From Myxococcales bacterium (GTDB lineage: Bacteria > Myxococcota > Polyangia > Polyangiales > Polyangiaceae): a stretch of DNA of 64,000 nt. Numbering within the stretch: position 1 is the stretch's first letter; the number at the start of each line of letters is the position of its first letter. Below, piece by piece: positions 17,619-27,565 of the stretch. The position numbers and the translations under genes are program-made. The notes below the pieces were generated by a model that worked only from the letters and a program-made list of their open reading frames with translations, had not been told where the DNA came from and did not search any database. The stretch spans positions 7,635 through 71,634 of the forward strand of contig PLXW01000055.1 of NCBI GenBank assembly GCA_003151595.1, read 5' to 3'.

Positions 17619-18815
17619 TCAGCGTCTCCTTCGACGGAGTACGGCAGCGGCTACCACGACCGCGCCCAGCAACGCACTGCGCTCGCCTCCACCGTCACGC
17701 CAGTTCCCGCGCGCCGCGCTCATCGCGCACGAACGCGTCGTCGTCACCACGCGGAACGTCGGTTCGTCGTTCTCCGCGATGCCCGCGTCGGACGCGCCCC
17801 CGTTCATCGGTCCGCTCGGGGGTGCCTGAGCGATCCCTCCGTCGCTCGCGGGCGTCGCGCCCACGTGCTCGCCGAGCGGCTGCTCACCCGCGGATGCGAG
17901 CGCGCCGCCGATGAGCGACGCGAACCCGCTGGTCAACGTGTAGACGTGCCCGAAGTCGTTGGCGCAACTGCCCGCGCGCGACACGATCCCGATCACCGCG
18001 CCGGTCTCTTCGCTGATCGCGGGCCCTCCCGAGTCGCCGTTGCACGACGCCTCGCCCAGCTCCATCTCGTGGCTTCCGAGGGGCGTTCCGCTGGCCGAGG
18101 TCCCCGCGCCGACGGCGAGCACGCTCATGCCGTCCTTGCGGAAGCGGGTGCCGACGCGCGCGTTCTGATCGTTGTCGCCGTACCCGACGGCGCGAATCAG
18201 CTCGCCGGCGTGGGTCGCGCTCGTGAGGCGCACCGCGAGCGGAGCGACGGTCGTGATCGCGCGGTCGAGCACGATGAGCGCGACGTCCTGGTTGCACAGG
18301 GCCGAGGCTTCGGTGTCGAAGATCGCGGTGCCGTTCGCGTCGGGCGTTCCATAGGTGACGTCGGGTTGCGGGCCGAAGAAGACGTGGAGCGTCGTGGGAT
18401 CGACGTCGCCACCGAGCTGCGTTCCGCTCGTCGACGCACCGCTCGCGTCGCACGTGATGTTCGTCGCCACGTTGGACGCCACACAGTGACGCGCGGTGAG
18501 CACGACGCTCGGGGCGATGAGCGCGCCGGAGCAGAGCGAGAACTGCTCCGCGGACCCGCCGATCTTGATCGCGACGACCGCACCGTCGGCGTTAGAGGAG
18601 TCGTCGAGCACGCCTCCGTAGATCGCCTGCGACGTCGAGCCGACGGGGTCGCCATTTGCATCACTCGCCGTTCCTGGCGGCGCGCCGCAGGCCGCGACCG
18701 CGATGAGCAGCGGTGCATGCGCGATCCACCCCCGTGCAGACGTGAGACCGCGCGTCCGCGTTCGACTGCGCGGAACCTGCAGGATTTTCTTTCGCTCGCG
18801 ATACCCCTCCGCCAC
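17619..18815 (-). CDS. Trypsin-like (S1) serine protease with C-terminal sorting tail
   Basis: 398 aa secreted protease. After a hydrophobic segment ending LIAVAAC (possible lipobox, about Cys43) comes the S1 domain beginning IYGG. The triad is visible: His in LTARHC (about 108), Asp in NQDVALIVLD (about 177) and Ser in GDSGGP (about 261). A Gly/Ala/Asp linker leads to a tail with a Cys (SCAMSAARG), a short hydrophobic helix and five Arg, resembling MYXO-CTERM surface-sorting tails. The mature protein may start at IYGG after propeptide removal. The 28 basic residues before the signal helix are unusual, but no other in-frame start lies nearer. Confidence 0.9.
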   Translation of the reverse strand: MAEGYRERKKILQVPRSRTRTRGLTSARGWIAHAPLLIAVAACGAPPGTASDANGDPVGSTSQAIYGGVLDDSSNADGAVVAIKIGGSAEQFSLCSGALIAPSVVLTARHCVASNVATNITCDASGASTSGTQLGGDVDPTTLHVFFGPQPDVTYGTPDANGTAIFDTEASALCNQDVALIVLDRAITTVAPLAVRLTSATHAGELIRAVGYGDNDQNARVGTRFRKDGMSVLAVGAGTSASGTPLGSHEMELGEASCNGDSGGPAISEETGAVIGIVSRAGSCANDFGHVYTLTSGFASLIGGALASAGEQPLGEHVGATPASDGGIAQAPPSGPMNGGASDAGIAENDEPTFRVVTTTRSCAMSAARGNWRDGGGERSALLGAVVVAAAVLRRRRR

Positions 18816-19059
18816 TGTTTACGAACCAGTTCACGACTCGTGCCGCCGCTTGCCTCGGCTACCCTTCACCCTCCCCTCTCTGACGCTGATGTCGCGCTGT
18901 GACTCCGGATGAGGCGTCGGTGGACACCTTTGATGCACAGCGCTAAGGTGCCCGGCCATAATTTGCCGAAGATTGCGCGCGTACCGGACTCGGGTGGGCG
19001 CGGGCGTCTTGTTTGCTAAACACGCCTAGCCATTCGTCTCTCGAGGAGCTTTTTCGAAC

Positions 19060-20799
19060 GTGATCTCCAAAGCGAACGTCGTCAGCGACCTGTCTGCCAG
19101 CTCGGAGGCGATCGGCGTCTCCCGCGGCGTCGAGATCGCGCGCCCTTCGTTTGCCGATCTCGGCGGTCCGGCGATCGTTCGACGCTTCCTCTCCTGGTTC
19201 TGGCAGCTCACGAACGCGCAGCTGGCGCTCGTCGTCAGCGCGTTCCTCTTCGCGCTCGCGGCGTGGCCCGTCGCGCTCACCGAAGTGCCGCCGCTCCAAG
19301 ATCTGCCCAACCACCTCGCGGCCATCACGGTCATCCAGCACCCGGCGCACTACCCCGACTTCGTCTTCAACGGCTTCCTCAAGACGAACACCGCCCTCTT
19401 CGCGTGGCTCTATTTCGTCGGCAACGCGGTCGGCACCAAGCTCGCGTCGCGTCTCTTCGTTCTCCTCGTGCTGGCGGCGAACGCGCTCGTGCTCCCGCGC
19501 TTCGTGCTGGAGCTCACGGGCAGTCGGAAGCGGATGGTGATGGCCAGCTTCTTCGCGTGGCCGTTCATCCACAACTGGTTCGTGTCGATGGGGATGCTCG
19601 ACTTCGCGCTCGGCGTGCCGCTGTCGCTCCTCTCGCTCTTGCTGCTCGACCGGCAGCGGCGTGAATGGAGCTGGACGCGCGCGGTGCTGATCGCGGGCGT
19701 CGCCGTCGCCACGTGGTACGCGCACGTCTTCACGTTGATGGTCGTGCACCTGCTCGTCGGGCTTCACGTCCTCACGGGCGACGTCGGACGCGAGCCTGGA
19801 CGGACGACGCTTCGCGATCGAGCCCGCGCGCTTCGTCTCTTCGTGCCGCTCCTCCCGAGCACGGTGCTCGTCGTGTGGTCGCTCTTCATGCACGCCACCG
19901 AGACGAAGGGGGCGATGTACGGCTACGTGAATTTCTCGTCGCTCCTTCCGCCGTGGGAGCAGGCGTACAACTTGTGGGCCGAGTGGCTGTGGGGCTTCAC
20001 GAAGCTCTCGATCTCGAGCTTCGTCGTCGCGCTCGGCCTCGCGATCGTCGCGTTCGTGAATCGCCGCGAGCGACCGACGTTCTTCGGGCCGTGGGCGTTC
20101 CTCGCGGTCCTCGTGATGTACGCGCTCTTGCCGTACATCACGACGAACTGGTTCCACGTGAACTCGCGACTCATCCCGTACCTTTGGGTGTTCGCGTTGC
20201 TGCGCGTCCCTTCGCACCTCGACAAGCGTGTGCTCGCGCTCCTCGGCCTGAGCGCGGTGCTCTACAGCGCCGGGATGGGCATCGACTACGTGCGACTCGA
20301 TCGCGATCGCGCCGAGTTCACCGCGGGGATGAACGCGGTGCCGAAGAACGCGCACCTCTTGCCGCTCCTCTTCAATCGTCAGCTCACGAGCGAGAACACG
20401 CGCAGCCTGCTGCACGCCTGGGGCTACTACGTCGTCGAGAAAGAGACCGACGCGCCGCTCCTCTTCGCGCACTCGAGCTCGTTCCCGGTGATGTACCGCG
20501 AGCCTCCGCCCACGCGCTTCAATCACCTGGTGCTCGAGAGCTTCGCGCAGTCGATGAAGAGCCCCGAGTGGATGTGCAACACGCTCCGGGCCGGCGGGGT
20601 CGTCGTCGACTGCGAGAAGGTGTGGCGCGATGCGTGGGCGGAGTTCTGGCGCGAAGCGCTGCCGCGTTACGACCACGTTCTTCTGTGGGAGCCGACGCCC
20701 GAAGCGCTCGCGCTCGTCCCGCCGGAGTACAAGGTGGCCTTCCACCAAGACCGACTGACGATCCTGGCGCGCGAAGGCGCACCGAGCGCGTCGCGCTGA
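19060..20799 (+). CDS. Polytopic membrane protein, GT-C-like (unknown)
   Basis: 579 aa with about ten to eleven hydrophobic segments after a 48-residue cytoplasmic N-terminus. The first loop contains VPPLQDLPNHLAAITVIQHPAHYPDF, the acidic-loop position used by GT-C glycosyltransferases, and the last ~150 residues are soluble. Loop sequence GMLDFALGVPLSLLSLLLLDRQRR and the Tyr/Trp-rich segments fit a lipid-linked sugar enzyme, but I cannot name a family. GTG 19060 has GAGGAG 11 nt upstream. About 240 nt separate it from the divergent protease gene; I saw no clear promoter there. Confidence 0.8.
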   Translation: MISKANVVSDLSASSEAIGVSRGVEIARPSFADLGGPAIVRRFLSWFWQLTNAQLALVVSAFLFALAAWPVALTEVPPLQDLPNHLAAITVIQHPAHYPDFVFNGFLKTNTALFAWLYFVGNAVGTKLASRLFVLLVLAANALVLPRFVLELTGSRKRMVMASFFAWPFIHNWFVSMGMLDFALGVPLSLLSLLLLDRQRREWSWTRAVLIAGVAVATWYAHVFTLMVVHLLVGLHVLTGDVGREPGRTTLRDRARALRLFVPLLPSTVLVVWSLFMHATETKGAMYGYVNFSSLLPPWEQAYNLWAEWLWGFTKLSISSFVVALGLAIVAFVNRRERPTFFGPWAFLAVLVMYALLPYITTNWFHVNSRLIPYLWVFALLRVPSHLDKRVLALLGLSAVLYSAGMGIDYVRLDRDRAEFTAGMNAVPKNAHLLPLLFNRQLTSENTRSLLHAWGYYVVEKETDAPLLFAHSSSFPVMYREPPPTRFNHLVLESFAQSMKSPEWMCNTLRAGGVVVDCEKVWRDAWAEFWREALPRYDHVLLWEPTPEALALVPPEYKVAFHQDRLTILAREGAPSASR

Positions 20800-20811
20800 C
20801 GTTCGCTCGCT

Positions 20812-21549
20812 CTAGCGCACGGTGATGCTCACGCTCACGTGACGTCCGCTGGGGAGCTCGAAGGAGCCGGCGGCGTCGATGGTGAAGGCGCCGTGGTTCA
20901 CGAGCTTGTCGGTGACGCGGACGATCATGTGGAGTCGCGTCGTCGCGCCGACCGCCGTGAAGAGCCGATGCTTGAGGAGCGTGGTCGTGCGCGCGATGGC
21001 GGCGCGAAATGCCGGCGCTGCTGATGCGCTCGCCGTCGCGTTGGTGAGCGAGCCGTCGGGGGCGAGCGTGAAGGTCACGTCGCCGTCGGCGTAGAAGCCG
21101 ACGGGTACGTGGTTCCAGAGCGGGTCGGAGCTGGCGGCGATCGGAAAGACGCGCTTGAAGGTCGCGACGAGGTCGCCAGCGGAGCGATCGCCGAGAGCTC
21201 CGTAGGTCGCGGGATCGGGCGGGGGTGGGGGAGGCGGAGGGGAAGCGTGGCGAGCATGACGTGTGGTCGCGGTCCGGGTCGCGGTCGCGGTCGCGCTCGC
21301 GTTCGGGCCGTCGAGCTCGATCGGCGGAGTCTCGTCGCTCGGAGTCTGATCGTTTGGGAGATCTTCCAGGTCCGGTACGTCGAACGTGTCGCCTCCGATC
21401 GCCGCGGAGGTCCCGGTATTTGCGCTCGTGGACGCGCTCGCCTCGCCCGGTCGCTCGCGCTTCGAGGTCATCCCGGCGAAGATCGCGACGTGTGCCGCCA
21501 ACGAAATCCCGGCGAACAGCTCGAATCGGCCTCTCGTCACGGTGTACAT
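20812..21549 (-). CDS. TonB-like single-pass protein
   Basis: 245 aa from ATG 21549 (a longer frame adds 26 basic residues). The N-terminal helix FAGISLAAHVAIFAGM carries a Ser and a His four residues apart, the spacing of the essential S-x3-H pair in TonB. A periplasmic Ala/Thr/Asp region and a run of eight Pro lead to an ~100-residue C-terminal domain (FYADGDVTFTLAPDGSLTNAT) that resembles the TonB C-terminal fold. No ExbB/ExbD genes are adjacent. It could energise an outer-membrane receptor elsewhere or be a diverged TonB/TolA relative. Convergent with the membrane protein at 19060, 12 nt apart. Confidence 0.72.
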   Translation of the reverse strand: MYTVTRGRFELFAGISLAAHVAIFAGMTSKRERPGEASASTSANTGTSAAIGGDTFDVPDLEDLPNDQTPSDETPPIELDGPNASATATATRTATTRHARHASPPPPPPPPDPATYGALGDRSAGDLVATFKRVFPIAASSDPLWNHVPVGFYADGDVTFTLAPDGSLTNATASASAAPAFRAAIARTTTLLKHRLFTAVGATTRLHMIVRVTDKLVNHGAFTIDAAGSFELPSGRHVSVSITVR

Positions 21550-21701
21550 ACGTTCTAACCCGCGACGGGGTGGCGCGCTTGGCTTGGGTCGGTACCGGCG
21601 CTGGCGCCCTTGCATTCCGCGTGTCAAATTAGTACCTCAGGCGTGAGTTACCGTTCTCGCCCTCATCGTCCACGAGCCACTGAGAGAAGAAGCACCCGAA
21701 G

Positions 21702-23279
21702 ATGTCCTCCTCGCGCACTGCTGGCGTCGTCATCCCCCTTTTCTCGATCCGCACGCGCGACGATTGGGGCATCGGTCAAATTGGGGATCTCCCGAAGTGC
21801 GCGGCGTGGGTCCGCCGCGCAGGGCATCGCGTGATTCAGATCCTGCCGCCGTACGAGCTCGCGGCAGGGGAGACGAGCCCCTACGGCGCGCGCACGGCGT
21901 TCGGTCTCGATCCCATCTACATCACGGTGGAAGCGATCCCCGATCTCGATCGCGGCGCCATCGACGAGGCGCTCGGCGCCGACGGACGTCGCGATCTCGA
22001 TCGCCTCCGCGGCAACGATCGCGTCGACTACGCTGCCTCACGCGCCCTCAAGATGCGCGTCCTTCGTCACGCCTTCGAGCGCTTCCACGCGCGCGAATGG
22101 AAGCGCGGCACTCCGCGCGCCGAGGAGCTCGCGAAATGGATCGAGCGTGAGCGCGCGTGGGCCGAGGATCTCGCGCTCTATGTCGCGCTCCGCGACTCGC
22201 ACGGCATGTGGGGGTGGGAGAAGTGGCCCAACGAGGAGCGTCATCGCGTCCCGCACGTGATCAGTCGTGCGCGCGAGACCTTGGCCATGCCGATCCTCGA
22301 GCATCACTATCTGCAGTGGATCGCGGATCGCCAGTGGGCGCGCGCGCGCGAGGAGACGAGCGCGCTCGGCGTGCAGCTGATGGGCGATCTTCCGTTCATC
22401 GTGTGCGGCGAGAGCGCCGACGTGTGGTCGCGCTCCTGGCAGTTTCGCCGCGACGTATCGCTCGGCGCGCCGCCCGACGCCTTCGCGCCCGACGGTCAGG
22501 ACTGGGGGCTGCCGGCGTACGACTGGCGCGCGATGGAAGAAGACGATCTCAAATGGCTCCGCGCGCGGACGCGTCACGCCGCGCGGATGTATGATCGGTT
22601 TCGCCTGGATCACGTGGTCGGCTACTTCCGCATGTACGTCCGCAAGGCGGGCGAGCGCGGCTACTTCGACCCCGACGGCGACTCCGCGCAGCGCGCGCAT
22701 GGTGAGCGCGTACTGCGCGCGATGATCGACGAGGCGGCGCGTGGCAATGGCGCCAACGGCGGACGCGCTCAAGTGATCGCCGAGGACCTCGGAGTCATCC
22801 CGCCGTTCGTTCGCGAGACGCTGCGTGAGCTGGCGACGCCCGGATACAAAGTGATCCCGTGGGAGAAGGACGACGGCCCGGACGGCGGTACGTTCCGAGA
22901 TCCCACGCGCTTCTCGCCGATCAGCGTGGCGACCTGGAGTACGCACGACACGGCGCCGATCACGGCGTGGTGGGACGACTTCGGCGGCGCGGAGAAAGAT
23001 CAGCTCGAACGCATGGCGGGGATCTCGAAGGGGGCGTCGGAAGACGAGCGAGTCTTTGCGCTGCTCGGTCTCCTCTTCCGCGCGGGCTCGTCGTTGACGC
23101 TGACCCTCGCGCAGGAGCTCCTCGGCGAGCGCGCGCGCGTCAACACGCCGGGCACCGTGGGCGAGGAGAACTGGACGTACCGTTTGCCGAAAGCGATCGA
23201 GGATCTCGAGAATGACGATCGCGTGAAGGCGCGCTTCGAGCGCATCCGCACGCTCGCGGTCGAGAGCGGACGCACCTAG
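21702..23279 (+). CDS. malQ: 4-alpha-glucanotransferase (GH77)
   Basis: 525 aa cytoplasmic amylomaltase that transfers maltooligosaccharide segments. Motifs: DWGIGQIGDLPKCAAWV, PSPY-loop equivalent ETSPYGARTAFGLDPIYI, nucleophile Asp in RFRLDHVVGYF, acid/base Glu in IAEDLGVIPP, and the third Asp in STHDTAPITAWW. Length is in the usual 500-aa bacterial range. ATG 21702 lies in AGAAGCACCCGAAG with a weak SD. It is followed by a 12-bp hairpin and then glgX, giving a glucan-processing pair with pgi further on. Confidence 0.95.
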   Translation: MSSSRTAGVVIPLFSIRTRDDWGIGQIGDLPKCAAWVRRAGHRVIQILPPYELAAGETSPYGARTAFGLDPIYITVEAIPDLDRGAIDEALGADGRRDLDRLRGNDRVDYAASRALKMRVLRHAFERFHAREWKRGTPRAEELAKWIERERAWAEDLALYVALRDSHGMWGWEKWPNEERHRVPHVISRARETLAMPILEHHYLQWIADRQWARAREETSALGVQLMGDLPFIVCGESADVWSRSWQFRRDVSLGAPPDAFAPDGQDWGLPAYDWRAMEEDDLKWLRARTRHAARMYDRFRLDHVVGYFRMYVRKAGERGYFDPDGDSAQRAHGERVLRAMIDEAARGNGANGGRAQVIAEDLGVIPPFVRETLRELATPGYKVIPWEKDDGPDGGTFRDPTRFSPISVATWSTHDTAPITAWWDDFGGAEKDQLERMAGISKGASEDERVFALLGLLFRAGSSLTLTLAQELLGERARVNTPGTVGEENWTYRLPKAIEDLENDDRVKARFERIRTLAVESGRT

Positions 23280-23318
23280 CGGTGCCGAAGGCGTCCGCGT
23301 CTACATGACCCGTACGAC

Positions 23319-23347
23319 GGAGCTTGTCGGTTACTCCGACAAGCTCC
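23319..23347 (+). terminator. Perfect 12-bp hairpin between malQ and glgX
   Basis: GGAGCTTGTCGG, loop TTACT, then the exact complement CCGACAAGCTCC. It starts 40 nt after the malQ stop. There is no U-tract after it, so it may be an attenuating or mRNA-stabilising hairpin rather than a strong intrinsic terminator. Confidence 0.65.
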
Positions 23348-23394
23348 TAGCCGCGGCGACGACGCGCGCCCGGAACTGATAGGCTCGATCGCGC

Positions 23395-25518
23395 TTGGCT
23401 TGCACGACCCGACCCGGCCGCGATCACCCGCTCGGCGCGACGTTCGACGGGAGCGGGACGAACTTCGCCGTCTTCTCGCAGGGCGCGACGCGCCTCGAGC
23501 TCTGCCTCTTCGATGACGAAGGTCGCGAAGAACGCGTCGCGATGCGACGCGGCCAAGCGCACGTGTGGCACGTCTACGCCGAAGCCGTCGGCCCCGGTCA
23601 GCGCTACGGCTTTCGCGCCGACGGCCCCTACGATCCCGCTCACGGGCATCGCTTCAATGCGAGCAAGCTGCTCGTCGATCCCTACGCGCGAGCCCTGAGC
23701 GGAAAGACCGATTTCGGCGCGCCCGTGTTCGGGTTCACCCTCCCGACGCCGGGCCAGTCGATGACCGACCTCGTGCAGGACACGCGCGACGACGCCGCGG
23801 GAGTGCCGAAGTCGATCGTGATTGATCCATCGTTCGATTGGGAAGGGGACGAGTCGCCCGAGGTTCCGTGGCCCGACACCGTGGTCTACGAGCTTCACGT
23901 CAAAGGGTTCACGCGCCGACACGCCGGCGTTCCGAAGGCACATCGCGGCACCTACCTCGGCGTCGCCAGCGACGCGGCGATCGCGCATCTCATCTCGATC
24001 GGCGTCACGACCATCGAGCTCATGCCGGTTCACGAGGTCTGTGACGAGGCGTTTCTCGCGAAGCGCGGCCTCACGAACTACTGGGGCTACTCGACGCTGG
24101 GCTTCTTCGCGCCCGATCAGCGCTTCTCGTCGAAGCCCGGCGACCGCACGAGCCACGTGCGCGAGTTCAAGGAGATGGTGAAGCGCCTCCACGCGGCGCG
24201 GCTCGAGGTCGTGCTCGACGTCGTCTACAACCACTCGTGCGAAGGTGATCACTTCGGACCGACGCTCTCGCTTCGCGGCCTCGACAACGCCGTCTACTAT
24301 CGACTCGCGACGGACGACCCGGGGCGGTACGTCGACTTCACGGGGTGCGGCAACACGCTGAACATCACCGAGCCGCAGACGCTCAAGCTGATCATGGACA
24401 GCTTGCGTTACTGGGTCCTCGACATGCACGTCGACGGGTTCCGCTTCGACCTCGCCCCCACGCTTGCGCGCGACGCCGAGCACATGGACAAGCTAAGCGC
24501 GTTCTTCGACATCATTCATCAAGACCCGGTGCTTTCGCGCGTGAAGCTCATCGCCGAGCCGTGGGACCTGGGCATCGAGGGATACCAAGCGGGGAACTTC
24601 CCCGTGCTGTGGAGCGAATGGAACGGGCGCTACCGCGACACGGCGCGGCGCTTCTGGCTCGGCGAGCGAACGAAGGTCGGCGATTTCGCCACGCGACTCA
24701 CGGGGTCGAGCGATCTCTATGGCGACGACGGACGCCGCCCGCACGCGAGCATCAACTTCGTGACCGCGCACGACGGCTTCACGCTGCGCGATCTCGTCTC
24801 GTATGCGAAGAAGCACAACGAGGCGAACGGCCAGAACAACGAAGACGGCTGGGACGACAACGCGAGCACCAACTTCGGCGTCGAAGGGGAGACGAGCGAT
24901 CCGATGATCCTCGCCGCGCGCGCGCGCCAGCAGAAGAACTTCTTCGCGATGCTCCTTCTCTCGCAGGGCGTTCCCATGATCTGCTCCGGCGACGAAATTG
25001 GCCGCACGCAGCGCGGAAACAACAACGCCTACGTGCAGGACAACGAGGTGTCGTGGCTCGACTGGGACCTCGACGCGCCGCGCGAGGAGCTGCTCGCCTT
25101 CGTGCGCACGCTGGCCGCGGTTCGGCGCGCGCATCCGTCCTTCAGGAAGCGTGCTTTCCTTCGTGACGAGGATGCGACATGGCTCCGGCCGCTCCGAGAG
25201 GGTGCATCGCACGCCGAGGCAGATCCCGGGCTCATGTCGATGAATGACTGGGCGAGTCCTCGCATCGCGGCGATCGGGTTGTGCCTCGCGGGCACGGGCG
25301 CCGATCGGGAGCGCGAGTGCGACTGGGGCGACGACGACTTCACGATTCTCCTGAACGCGAGCGTCGAGCCTGCGCGGTTCCGCCTTCCGCTTCGCGCGGA
25401 GCCTTGGACCATCCTGCTCGATACGAGCGACGGTGCTGCCGCGACGCAAACGGCGACGCCCATAGCGACGACGCGCGCCCGCTCCGTCGTCTTGCTCGCC
25501 TCGCGCGCGCGACGATGA
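23395..25518 (+). CDS. glgX: Glycogen debranching enzyme GlgX (GH13)
   Basis: 707 aa isoamylase-type enzyme that cleaves alpha-1,6 branches of glycogen. The CBM48 N-terminus reads GRDHPLGATFDGSGTNFAVF; the GH13 barrel has DVVYNHS, nucleophile Asp352 in DGFRFDLA, acid/base Glu388 in LIAEPWDLG and TAHDGFTLRDLVSY. The start is TTG 23395: an in-frame TAG sits only 15 nt upstream and no ATG or GTG fits before the conserved N-terminus. It works with malQ and pgi to feed glycogen glucose into glycolysis. Length matches the family. Confidence 0.96.
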   Translation: MACTTRPGRDHPLGATFDGSGTNFAVFSQGATRLELCLFDDEGREERVAMRRGQAHVWHVYAEAVGPGQRYGFRADGPYDPAHGHRFNASKLLVDPYARALSGKTDFGAPVFGFTLPTPGQSMTDLVQDTRDDAAGVPKSIVIDPSFDWEGDESPEVPWPDTVVYELHVKGFTRRHAGVPKAHRGTYLGVASDAAIAHLISIGVTTIELMPVHEVCDEAFLAKRGLTNYWGYSTLGFFAPDQRFSSKPGDRTSHVREFKEMVKRLHAARLEVVLDVVYNHSCEGDHFGPTLSLRGLDNAVYYRLATDDPGRYVDFTGCGNTLNITEPQTLKLIMDSLRYWVLDMHVDGFRFDLAPTLARDAEHMDKLSAFFDIIHQDPVLSRVKLIAEPWDLGIEGYQAGNFPVLWSEWNGRYRDTARRFWLGERTKVGDFATRLTGSSDLYGDDGRRPHASINFVTAHDGFTLRDLVSYAKKHNEANGQNNEDGWDDNASTNFGVEGETSDPMILAARARQQKNFFAMLLLSQGVPMICSGDEIGRTQRGNNNAYVQDNEVSWLDWDLDAPREELLAFVRTLAAVRRAHPSFRKRAFLRDEDATWLRPLREGASHAEADPGLMSMNDWASPRIAAIGLCLAGTGADRERECDWGDDDFTILLNASVEPARFRLPLRAEPWTILLDTSDGAAATQTATPIATTRARSVVLLASRARR

Positions 25519-25552
25519 CGGCACGCGGGCCGGTGCTATCGTGGATCCATCC

Positions 25553-25819
25553 ATGAGCGGCAAGATTCGCGCGGAGATCGAAGAGACCATCCAGGTGTCG
25601 GTCGTCGAGCTCAAGGGGCTCGCGCTTCCGCACGAGATTGCGCACTTTCACGAGCTGGCCGCCGACGCCGCCGATGCCGAGACGGAAGAGCAGCTCGCGC
25701 TGATCGCGAAGCAGGTTGAGAGTCTTCGCACGTTCTGCCAGAGCCGCGCGCACAGCAGCGACGCGAACCAATTCGATCTCGCGGGCACCGGACCGCGCAC
25801 CTCGCGATCGCGCCGGTAG
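25553..25819 (+). CDS. Small helical protein between glgX and pgi
   Basis: 88 aa from ATG 25553 (GTG 25541 is an alternative). No signal peptide. Mostly amphipathic helix ([37 protein letters not shown] region), then a basic disordered tail. Not recognised. It sits 34 nt after glgX and 58 nt before pgi, so it is likely co-transcribed with the sugar genes. Confidence 0.68.
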   Translation: MSGKIRAEIEETIQVSVVELKGLALPHEIAHFHELAADAADAETEEQLALIAKQVESLRTFCQSRAHSSDANQFDLAGTGPRTSRSRR

Positions 25820-25877
25820 CGCGCGTAGGTTATCTTCGGCGTCCGGGACGGAACCCGGCGACCAAGAAGGAGCCGCG

Positions 25878-27524
25878 ATGAGCACGCTCACCCAGTCGCC
25901 TGCGTGGCAGGCGCTCGCTCGTCATCACGAGACCATGAGCCCGCAGCACATGCGGACGCTCTTCGCCGAAGACCCTATGCGCTTCGATCGCTTCTCGATC
26001 GATCTCGGTGACGTGTTTCTCGACTACTCGAAGAACCGCGTCACGGCGGAGACGATGCGCCTTCTGATCGCGCTCGCCGAGCAACAGAACGTCACCGAGT
26101 GGCGTGATCGCATGTTCGCCGGCGAGAAGATCAACGGAACCGAGAATCGCGCGGTCTTGCACGCCGCGCTTCGCAACCGAGGCAACAAGCCGATCGTCGT
26201 CGACGGCAAGGACGTGATGCCGGAGGTGAACACCGTGCTCGCGCGGATGCGTCGCTTCACCGAGGCGCTCCGCAGCGGCGCGTGGAAGGGGTGGACGGGG
26301 AAGCGCATCACCGACGTCGTGAACATCGGCATCGGCGGCTCCGACCTGGGGCCCGTCATGGCCTGCGAAGCGCTCAAGTCCTATTGGCAGGAGGGCCTCC
26401 GCGGCCATTTCGTCTCGAACGTCGACGGAACGCAGATCGTCGAGGTACTGAAACCTCTCGACCCGGAGACGACGCTCTTCATCATCGCCTCGAAGACGTT
26501 CACGACGCAGGAAACGCTGATGAACGCGCAGTCGGCGCGCGCGTGGCTGCTGGCGAAGTCGAGGGACGACAAGACCGTTGCCAAGCATTTCGTCGCCGTG
26601 TCGACGGCGACGGCCGAGGTGAAGAAGTTCGGGATCGACACCGACAACATGTTCGAGTTCTGGGATTGGGTCGGCGGCCGTTACTCGCTGTGGTCGGCGA
26701 TCGGGCTCCCCATCGCATGCATGATCGGGATGGACGGGTTCGAGGAGATGCTGTCGGGCGGCTTCACAGTCGACGAGCACTTTCAAACGGCGCCGCTCGA
26801 TCGAAACGTGCCGGTGATTCTCGGGCTGCTCGGCGTTTGGTATTCGAATTTCTTCGGCGCCGAGACGCACGCGATTCTTCCGTACGACCAGTACATGCAC
26901 CGCTTCCCCGCGTACTTCCAGCAAGCGGACATGGAGAGCAACGGCAAGCGGGTCGACAAACAGGGGCGCGTCATCACCGACTACTCGACGGGGCCCATCG
27001 TGTGGGGCGAGCCGGGGACGAACGGGCAGCACGCGTTCTATCAATTGATCCATCAAGGAACGCGGCTCATCCCGGCTGACTTCATCGCACCGGTGGAGAC
27101 TCACAACCCGCTCGGCGATCACCACGTGGTCTTGCTCGCCAACTTCTTCGCGCAAACCGAAGCGCTGATGAAAGGGAAGACGGAGGACGAGGCGCGCGCC
27201 GAGCTCGAGGCGCAGAAGGTGAGCCCGGCGCGAATCTCGGAGCTGCTCCCTCACAAGACGTTCCCCGGGAATCGCCCGACCAATTCGTTCATGGTGAAGA
27301 AGATCACGCCGAAGACGCTGGGGATGCTCGTGGCTCTTTATGAGCACAAGATCTTCACCCAGGGGGTGATTTGGAACATCTACAGCTTCGATCAATGGGG
27401 CGTCGAGCTGGGCAAGCAGCTCGCGAAGAAGATCGAGCCCGAGCTCAGAGCGGCCGGTGAGGTGAGCACACACGATGTATCCACAAATGGGCTCATCCAT
27501 CGGTGGAAGCGACTTCGCGGCTGA
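25878..27524 (+). CDS. pgi: Glucose-6-phosphate isomerase
   Basis: 548 aa, the length of the long proteobacterial/eukaryote-type enzyme. It interconverts glucose-6-phosphate and fructose-6-phosphate. Signature sites: [11 protein letters not shown] (phosphate binding), SKTFTTQET, the first PGI signature [18 protein letters not shown], and the second signature [18 protein letters not shown] near the C-terminus, together with the catalytic Glu in [23 protein letters not shown] sequence. ATG 25878 has AAGGAG 5 nt upstream. It ends the malQ-glgX-pgi module. Confidence 0.98.
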   Translation: MSTLTQSPAWQALARHHETMSPQHMRTLFAEDPMRFDRFSIDLGDVFLDYSKNRVTAETMRLLIALAEQQNVTEWRDRMFAGEKINGTENRAVLHAALRNRGNKPIVVDGKDVMPEVNTVLARMRRFTEALRSGAWKGWTGKRITDVVNIGIGGSDLGPVMACEALKSYWQEGLRGHFVSNVDGTQIVEVLKPLDPETTLFIIASKTFTTQETLMNAQSARAWLLAKSRDDKTVAKHFVAVSTATAEVKKFGIDTDNMFEFWDWVGGRYSLWSAIGLPIACMIGMDGFEEMLSGGFTVDEHFQTAPLDRNVPVILGLLGVWYSNFFGAETHAILPYDQYMHRFPAYFQQADMESNGKRVDKQGRVITDYSTGPIVWGEPGTNGQHAFYQLIHQGTRLIPADFIAPVETHNPLGDHHVVLLANFFAQTEALMKGKTEDEARAELEAQKVSPARISELLPHKTFPGNRPTNSFMVKKITPKTLGMLVALYEHKIFTQGVIWNIYSFDQWGVELGKQLAKKIEPELRAAGEVSTHDVSTNGLIHRWKRLRG

Positions 27525-27565
27525 AAGTTGGCCGTGAGGCGTCCTCGATCTCTACGCTCGCCAAC

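Noticed and set aside
23319..23347. The malQ-glgX hairpin as a strong intrinsic terminator
   Set aside because: The stem is perfect, but no run of T follows. I kept it as a hairpin with modest confidence.
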